Below, in pieces: positions 59,701 to 64,000 of a stretch of DNA of 64,000 nucleotides (position 1 is the first letter of the stretch; each line of letters starts with the position of its first letter). The notes beneath the pieces were generated by a model that was not told where the DNA came from, made no database searches, and saw only the letters and a program-made list of their open reading frames with translations. Location: contig NZ_JARXZC010000013.1 in the NCBI RefSeq assembly GCF_029894335.1, positions 1 to 64,000 on the forward strand. Direction: 5' to 3'. Source of the DNA: Kitasatospora sp. MAP5-34. GTDB lineage: Bacteria > Actinomycetota > Actinomycetes > Streptomycetales > Streptomycetaceae. Both the position numbers and the translations under genes were made by a program.

Positions 59701-59925
59701 TCATGAGCCCGTGGTCGGCCGGGGAGCGGCTGCGGGCGCGGGGGACGTACCGACGGAGGACGTACCGACGGACGTGCCGGCGGACGTGCCGACTGGGGTG
59801 TCGGCAAAGGCGAAGGTCGGTGCGTAGGTCGCTGCCAGCCCCACGGCGACGGCCAGCCCGGCGAGGGTCAGGGCGGCGCGGCGGGCGAGCGACGTGGCGG
59901 GACGCTTGGCAGCGGTGGGCTTCAT
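59701..59925 (-). CDS. Small secreted protein with Gly-Thr-Ser repeat, 74 aa
   Basis: A signal peptide (RRAALTLAGLAVAVGLAATY, then AFA) leads to a short mature part made of repeats (VGTSAGTSVGTSSVGTS), encoded by 12-bp tandem units around 59741-59795. The C-terminus is Pro/Ala-rich. The ATG at 59925 has only a weak ribosome site. Function is unknown. Repeat copy number may vary among strains. Confidence 0.55.
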   Translation of the reverse strand: MKPTAAKRPATSLARRAALTLAGLAVAVGLAATYAPTFAFADTPVGTSAGTSVGTSSVGTSPAPAAAPRPTTGS

Positions 59926-60183
59926 GTCCGTAAGCCTGCCGCCCGACCGGCCCGCCCGACCATCGGTGATCACCCCGGAACTCCCCCGAGACAACCATGA
60001 GGCGCCCCTGAGGGTTCACCCCAAGAGGGTTGCACCGCACCACAGCTGACACTTCGTCATACAGCGACTCAAATCAAGCCCCTTCTGAACATCTGATGAG
60101 ACTTGTCACTCAAAGCATCCGCCCAAGGGCCTAGAGTGAGCGCAGCGACACCCCTGCCGTCGAGACCAGATCGCGAGGCTGAT

Positions 60184-60621
60184 GTGACCGGTCGTCATAT
60201 CCCTGCCGCCGACCTGGCCGGCACTCCCGGGCCGGCTTCGATGTCGCTGGAGTTCACGGCCTTCCGCGAGCTCCACCACCCCCGCTACCTGAGCTACGCG
60301 CGCGTCTGGTTCCCCGACCCGGCGTCGGCGGCCGACGTGGTCGAGCTGGCCTTCAAGGCGCTGGCCACCGTCTGGCCCGAGATCCTGGGCAGCCCCAACC
60401 CCGCAGCGGCCGCCTGGCAGATCCTGCGCGGCACGGTCGCCGAACGGATCGCCCCGCCCGGCACGTCCACACCACGGACCGCCGCCGACGAGGATCTCGC
60501 CATCCTGCACTACGTGGTCGGCCTCGCCACCCCCGAGATCGCCGACGTCATGGGCGCCGACACCGCGAGCGTCGCCAGCCAGCTGCGCCACGCCCTCCGG
60601 CGCGAGACCGCCGACTGGTAG
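60184..60621 (+). CDS. Sigma-factor-like protein, 145 aa
   Basis: The first part resembles sigma region 2 (EFTAFRELHHPRYLSYARVW, PASAADVVELAFKALATVWP) and the C-terminus a region-4 helix-turn-helix (LHYVVGLATPEIADVMGADT, ASVASQLRHALRRE). It is short for an ECF sigma factor and the promoter-binding segments look degenerate, so it may be an anti- or pseudo-sigma regulator. The GTG at 60184 follows GAGG; a TAGAGT box at 60132 gives a plausible promoter. Starts at 60136 or 60241 are also possible. Confidence 0.6.
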   Translation: MTGRHIPAADLAGTPGPASMSLEFTAFRELHHPRYLSYARVWFPDPASAADVVELAFKALATVWPEILGSPNPAAAAWQILRGTVAERIAPPGTSTPRTAADEDLAILHYVVGLATPEIADVMGADTASVASQLRHALRRETADW

Positions 60622-60751
60622 CCCGGCAGGCCGGGCCGCCCCGCCCCCTCGTCATCTGCGCAGCTGGTGACGCCGATCACCCGGTCGGTCACTTCTCCCG
60701 CGCGTTCCGCAGGCGAATGATGATCTACAGTCGATCCGCCGGGAGAACACA

Positions 60752-61855
60752 GTGTCACTCGAACACGCAATCGCCATGACCGAGCACCAGGCCTCCGCCT
60801 GCGCCGAGTTGGGCTCGCCGCTCTACGCAGCCCTACTGCACCGGGTCGCCCGGGACCTGGCCGACGGCGGCCCCTGCGCGGCAGCCATCGCCGGGCACGA
60901 GGAGGCTCCCGGGCCGGCCGCCATCTCGCTGCGGCTGCTCGGCGGGGTGCACGCGCTCGTCCTCACCGGCCGGGCCCCCGAACTCGCGGCCCACTACCCC
61001 AGCGCCGGCGGCACCTTCGACCCCGCCTCCCCCGAGGCGGCCGAGGCCGCCTGGACGGCCTTCCGCAGCACCGTCGCCGCCAACCTCCCCTGGATCCGCG
61101 ACTGGCTGACCCGGCCCCCGCAGACCAACGAGGTCGGCCGCGCCAACCTGCTGATCACCGGCCTGCTGCACACCCTCACCACCGGTCCGGCAACCGGCCC
61201 ACTGCCCGTCCGACTGTTCGAACTCGGCTCCAGCGCGGGGCTCAATCTGCTCGCGGACCGGTTCCGCTGCGAGGCCCCGGGTTTCGCGTACGGCCCGGTG
61301 GGCTCCCCCGTGCTGCTCCCCGACGCCTGGCGCGATACGCCGCCGGCCTGGCTCACGGGCCCGCAGCCCGTACTGGAGTTCACCGAACGGAGCGGCTGCG
61401 ACCCGACCCCGATCGACCCGACCTCGCCGGACGGCGCCCTGGCCCTGCGCGCTTACGTCTGGGCCGACCAGCCCGCCCGCGCCGCCCGGCTGAACGGCGC
61501 ACTGGAACTCGCGGCCAAGGCACCGCTACGGGTCGAGACGACAGGTGCCGCCGACTTCCTGCGGGAGGTGCGGGTCGCGGCCGGAGCCCTGACCGTCGTC
61601 TGGCACTCCGTCATGCGGCAGTACGTGCCGAAGCCGGAATGGCAGCGCGCCGAGCTGGAGTTGGCGCGCCTGGCCGCCGCGAGCACGCCCACCGCGCCCT
61701 TCGCCCACATCGCCTTCGAGCCGCGCCGGACCGGCGCCGAACACCGCTTCCTGCTCACCGTACGAGTCGGCACCGGCCCGGAGCACGTCCTCGCCGAAGC
61801 CCTCCCGCACGGCCTCCCGGCCTGGGAACCGGAGGCGGCCGACCTCGGGAGCTAG
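60752..61855 (+). CDS. DUF2332 protein, 367 aa
   Basis: The DUF2332 layout is seen: SPLYAALLHRVARDLADGGP at the start, NEVGRANLLITGLLHTLT, VRLFELGSSAGLNLLADRFR (a methyltransferase-like glycine loop) and VVWHSVMRQYVPKPEW. Function is unknown. The GTG at 60752 follows GGGAG. It ends at a CTAG shared with the convergent DinB gene. Confidence 0.85.
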   Translation: MSLEHAIAMTEHQASACAELGSPLYAALLHRVARDLADGGPCAAAIAGHEEAPGPAAISLRLLGGVHALVLTGRAPELAAHYPSAGGTFDPASPEAAEAAWTAFRSTVAANLPWIRDWLTRPPQTNEVGRANLLITGLLHTLTTGPATGPLPVRLFELGSSAGLNLLADRFRCEAPGFAYGPVGSPVLLPDAWRDTPPAWLTGPQPVLEFTERSGCDPTPIDPTSPDGALALRAYVWADQPARAARLNGALELAAKAPLRVETTGAADFLREVRVAAGALTVVWHSVMRQYVPKPEWQRAELELARLAAASTPTAPFAHIAFEPRRTGAEHRFLLTVRVGTGPEHVLAEALPHGLPAWEPEAADLGS

Positions 61856-62388
61856 GCCGGTCCGACGCCCGCGACGTCGAAGCGGTGGTGCACCACATCG
61901 TGGATCAGGTAGCGCGAGAAGGACTCCACGGTGAACCGGACCCCGTCGCTACGGTCCCCCCTGCGCTGCCACTGCTCACCCGAGACCGCCGCCAGGGAGG
62001 CCGCCAACTGCTCCGCCGCCGCTGCGAGTTCTATCGCGACCACGGCCGGATCCTGCTCGCCATAGCGCTCGGCGACGGCGGCCTCGTCCTGGTCCCAGTT
62101 GACGAATCGCGGGCCGTCCTGGGTGAGCGCCAGCTCCAGGCGGTGGTCGAACAGCCGGAAGACGTCCCGCACATGGCCGGCGTACTCAAGGTCCGACCAG
62201 ACCTCGGGGCTCGGGCGGCGGCGCAGCGCCTCCACCGGCCGCCCGGTGAGCAGGGCCACCCAGCAGGCCGCCTCGGCGAGCACCCTCGGGGCCATCTCCT
62301 CGCGGACGAGCGCCGGGGTGTCGAGTCCGCAGTCGCCGCAGGCGCGCCGGAGGACCCAGGTCCAGTCCTTGGTGTCAGGGGTGATCAT
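61852..62388 (-). CDS. DinB-superfamily protein, 178 aa
   Basis: Four-helix bundle of the DinB/YfiT kind. Likely metal His residues are in EYAGHVRDVFRLFDHRLE and LIHDVVHHRFDV. The N-terminus has a Cys pair (RRACGDCGLD). Related enzymes use thiols such as mycothiol for isomerase or transferase reactions; the substrate is unknown. The ATG at 62388 follows a G-rich site; the start at 62442 is less likely. Its stop overlaps that of the convergent DUF2332 gene by four bases. Confidence 0.8.
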   Translation of the reverse strand: MITPDTKDWTWVLRRACGDCGLDTPALVREEMAPRVLAEAACWVALLTGRPVEALRRRPSPEVWSDLEYAGHVRDVFRLFDHRLELALTQDGPRFVNWDQDEAAVAERYGEQDPAVVAIELAAAAEQLAASLAAVSGEQWQRRGDRSDGVRFTVESFSRYLIHDVVHHRFDVAGVGPA

Positions 62389-62469
62389 GCCCCCAGGATG
62401 TCCCGGCCCCACCGCCCCCGGCCAGCGGCCGGACCGCCACACTGCACCAAGATGCTGCCAGGGCAGGAG

Positions 62470-62967
62470 CTAGAGGTTCTTGGCGAACCAGAGCTCCGCG
62501 TACGGGTCGTCGCCGTACGGGTCGGTCTCCCGGTACCCCAGCCTCCGGTAGAGTGCGATCGCCTCGGTCAGATCCTTCCGGGTGTTGAGCAGCACCCGCC
62601 CGACCCCGTGCGCCCGGGCCGCCTCCTCAGCAGCCGCCACCACCCGGGCCCCGCCACCACCCCGCCGCGCCTGCGCGGTCACGAAGACCCTGGTCAGCTC
62701 ACCGACCTCAGGACTCAACCAGCGCAGCCCCGCGCACCCGACCAGCACCCCGGCGTCCCGGGCGACCAGCAGCACCCCGTGCGGCGCGACGAGATCCGAA
62801 CCGTCCCCCATCTCCTGGACGATCTCGGACTCCAGTGCCGGACGTCCGTAGTAGCGGCTGATCAACTCGTCCAGATACCCGCGCAGCAGCACCACCGCGT
62901 CGGGGTGGCCGACCGGCGTCGGGGTGATGGTCCAGGTGCGGGGCGCTGAGGTGGTCACACCCCTCAT
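62470..62967 (-). CDS. GNAT-family N-acetyltransferase, 165 aa
   Basis: Acetyl-CoA-dependent acetyltransferase. The acyl-CoA loop is present as TAQARRGGGGARVVAAAEEA (R-x-x-G-x-G/A type), after VGELTRVFV, followed by VLLNTRKDLTEAIALYRRLG. The substrate is unknown. The start is either the ATG at 62967 or the GTG at 62958; the GTG has GACAAT seven bases upstream and may be leaderless. Confidence 0.87.
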   Translation of the reverse strand: MRGVTTSAPRTWTITPTPVGHPDAVVLLRGYLDELISRYYGRPALESEIVQEMGDGSDLVAPHGVLLVARDAGVLVGCAGLRWLSPEVGELTRVFVTAQARRGGGGARVVAAAEEAARAHGVGRVLLNTRKDLTEAIALYRRLGYRETDPYGDDPYAELWFAKNL

Positions 62968-63015
62968 TGTCCCGGCGAGGGCAACCCGGTTTAAGGGTCA
63001 CCCCGGCGCCGACTC

Positions 63016-63231
63016 TCAGCCGTGGTTGCCCTTCACCGTGCAGACCGAGTTGATCGAGGTCGGCGTGAGGCCGGTCGGCATCGCCCAGGCCAGCAACTGC
63101 TTGCACATCGCAGCCTCCTGCGGATTGGCCGGCCCTTGCGCGCCTTGCGCGGCGGCCGGGCCCGCAGTGACGACCGGGATCGCGACCACGACGGCGGCGA
63201 GCAGAACACGGGTGACCAGTTGCTTGAGCAC
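63016..63231 (-). CDS. Small secreted protein, 71 aa
   Basis: The signal peptide LVTRVLLAAVVVAIPVVTAG, with a cleavage site at AAA-Q, leads to a short mature part with two Cys (AAMCKQLL, INSVCTVKG) that can form one disulfide. The GTG at 63231 follows GGAGGG; the frame continues to 63267 without a better start. I do not recognise the family. It lies beside the type VII mycosin gene, but no link is shown. Confidence 0.6.
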   Translation of the reverse strand: MLKQLVTRVLLAAVVVAIPVVTAGPAAAQGAQGPANPQEAAMCKQLLAWAMPTGLTPTSINSVCTVKGNHG

Positions 63232-63317
63232 GACGGCCCTCCAGGTAGACGACGGACGAGCCATCAATACCTGAAGGGCCGCCGTTGCTCGGTGATCCTG
63301 GGCCGTTCGTGGGCGTG

Positions 63318-64000
63318 TCAGCTGTACGGGTTGCCCTGGCCCGGCGGGGACTGCGGTGGCCCCTGCGGCGGGTACTGCTGCGGGTGCTGCTGCTGGTACG
63401 GGTTCTGCTGGTACGGGTTCTGCTGGTACGGCTGCTGGTAGGCGTTCTGCTGCTGCGGCGGCGCCCCCGGGGTGTACGGCGGCGGTGCGGTCGGCGGTGC
63501 GTAACCCCCGGGCGCAGCAGCGGCGTTGCGGCCACCGCGCCGGCGCAGGAGCAGCACGGCCCCCAGGATCACCAGCAGCGCCACCACCCCGACGATCGCG
63601 TAGACCAGAACGGAGCCACCACTGCCGGTACTACCGGCGGCCACCGGCTTGGAGGCCCCACCGGAGCTACCGGAGCCACCGCCACCGGCCACCGCCGACG
63701 CGGACGGGCTCGCCCCGGCATCCGGGGCGCCCTGCGCCTCGGGCCGGGAGAGCAGCGGGTTGTCCTTCGGCCCGTTGTCGACGGCGGGGTTGGCGGCGAG
63801 CGCCTTGCCCGGCGACGCGATGCCGTACCCGTAACTGTCGTTGGGCACCGTGGAGTGATCGGGCGGCGCCACCGCCGACTTGATCATCCGGTTGATGACC
63901 TGCCCGGCGGAGAGTTCGGGGTACTTGGCCCGGATCAGCGCCGCGATGGCCGACACGTAGGCGGACGCGTCGGAGGTGCCCGTCCCCGTGCCGTAGCTGC
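63318..64000 (-). CDS. mycP: Type VII secretion mycosin (S8 serine protease), C-terminal part only
   Basis: The gene runs off the window. The catalytic Ser loop is visible at the edge (GTGTSDASAYVSAI), followed by the end of the subtilisin domain (PELSAGQVINRMIKSA, YGYGIASPGKAL), a Gly/Ser linker, one membrane helix (VLVYAIVGVVALLVILGAVL), an Arg cluster, and a cytoplasmic Gln/Pro/Tyr-rich tail. A C-terminal anchor of this form is typical of mycosins of ESX/type VII systems. The tail repeat (YQQNPYQQNPYQQQ) is encoded by tandem 15-bp units near 63390-63440. The eccB/eccC partners would lie to the right. Confidence 0.85.
   Translation of the reverse strand, partial: SYGTGTGTSDASAYVSAIAALIRAKYPELSAGQVINRMIKSAVAPPDHSTVPNDSYGYGIASPGKALAANPAVDNGPKDNPLLSRPEAQGAPDAGASPSASAVAGGGGSGSSGGASKPVAAGSTGSGGSVLVYAIVGVVALLVILGAVLLLRRRGGRNAAAAPGGYAPPTAPPPYTPGAPPQQQNAYQQPYQQNPYQQNPYQQQHPQQYPPQGPPQSPPGQGNPYS

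Overview
The window is high-GC actinobacterial chromosome, most likely Streptomyces, Kitasatospora or a close relative (Streptomycetaceae). The evidence is the cslA-glxA tip-glycan pair, an EshA-type encapsulin with a cNMP-like insertion, DasR-type dre operators in front of separate NagE (EIIC) and NagF (EIIB) genes, many GTG/TTG starts, and leaderless genes with only a TANNNT box. The order rdgB-rph-nagF/nagE1/nagE2-MBL-cysM-cysO-mec-DUF2017-clpS-pncB-pncA resembles, from memory, the S. coelicolor SCO2903-SCO2918 region.

Layout. 0-1.5 kb is the edge of an integrated element: a truncated GmrSD-like HNH protein fused to an alkyltransferase-like domain, then the 3' half of a tRNA-Lys gene with its terminator, read as a distal attachment site. 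1.7-13 kb holds a small orphan gene, a VapBC-type toxin-antitoxin pair, a secreted amidase, a bifunctional class A PBP, a DMT exporter, signal peptidase I, chorismate mutase, OsmC, a PAS-GGDEF-EAL protein and a flavin-dependent oxidoreductase. 13.4-21 kb holds a DedA protein and a glycan locus: polysaccharide deacetylase, CslA synthase, GlxA copper oxidase and, convergently, a GH6 lipoprotein. 21-28 kb is housekeeping: ung, a HAD phosphatase, a Gfo/Idh oxidoreductase, a short YidC, an adenosine-deaminase-family enzyme and DUF445. 27.5-33 kb holds a nucleotide-sugar dehydrogenase, a glycosyltransferase and a three-gene ABC-2 exporter, in a stretch rich in short tandem repeats. 33.3-35.5 kb is a second, paralogous PBP.

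35.6-38.5 kb is the most distinctive locus: an encapsulin shell gene overlapping a cysteine desulfurase that carries a long disordered Pro/Ala-rich N-terminus. This is a probable sulfur nanocompartment with a cNMP-domain shell.

38.8-42.8 kb holds small genes, a 158-bp inverted-repeat element, a peroxiredoxin, a frameshifted chitin-binding secreted protein behind a DasR-like operator, and an HNH protein with four tandem repeats lying 16 bp before tRNA-Leu(UAG). 42.8-48.5 kb is rdgB, rph and the N-acetylglucosamine PTS under dre sites, one of them a perfect 36-bp palindrome, plus a degraded third EIIC remnant. 48.7-55.5 kb is sulfur and amino-acid metabolism: an MBL hydrolase, cysM-cysO with a cysteine-type leader peptide, the JAMM protease mec, an amino-acid permease, DUF2017 and clpS. 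55.6-57.7 kb is NAD salvage (pncB, pncA). 57.7-64 kb holds uncharacterised regulators and enzymes and ends inside a type VII secretion mycosin.

A dispersed palindromic repeat (GGGGCGCGGGGAACTGCGCG type) occurs at least four times between genes. All calls are made by eye from the sequence; no database search was run.
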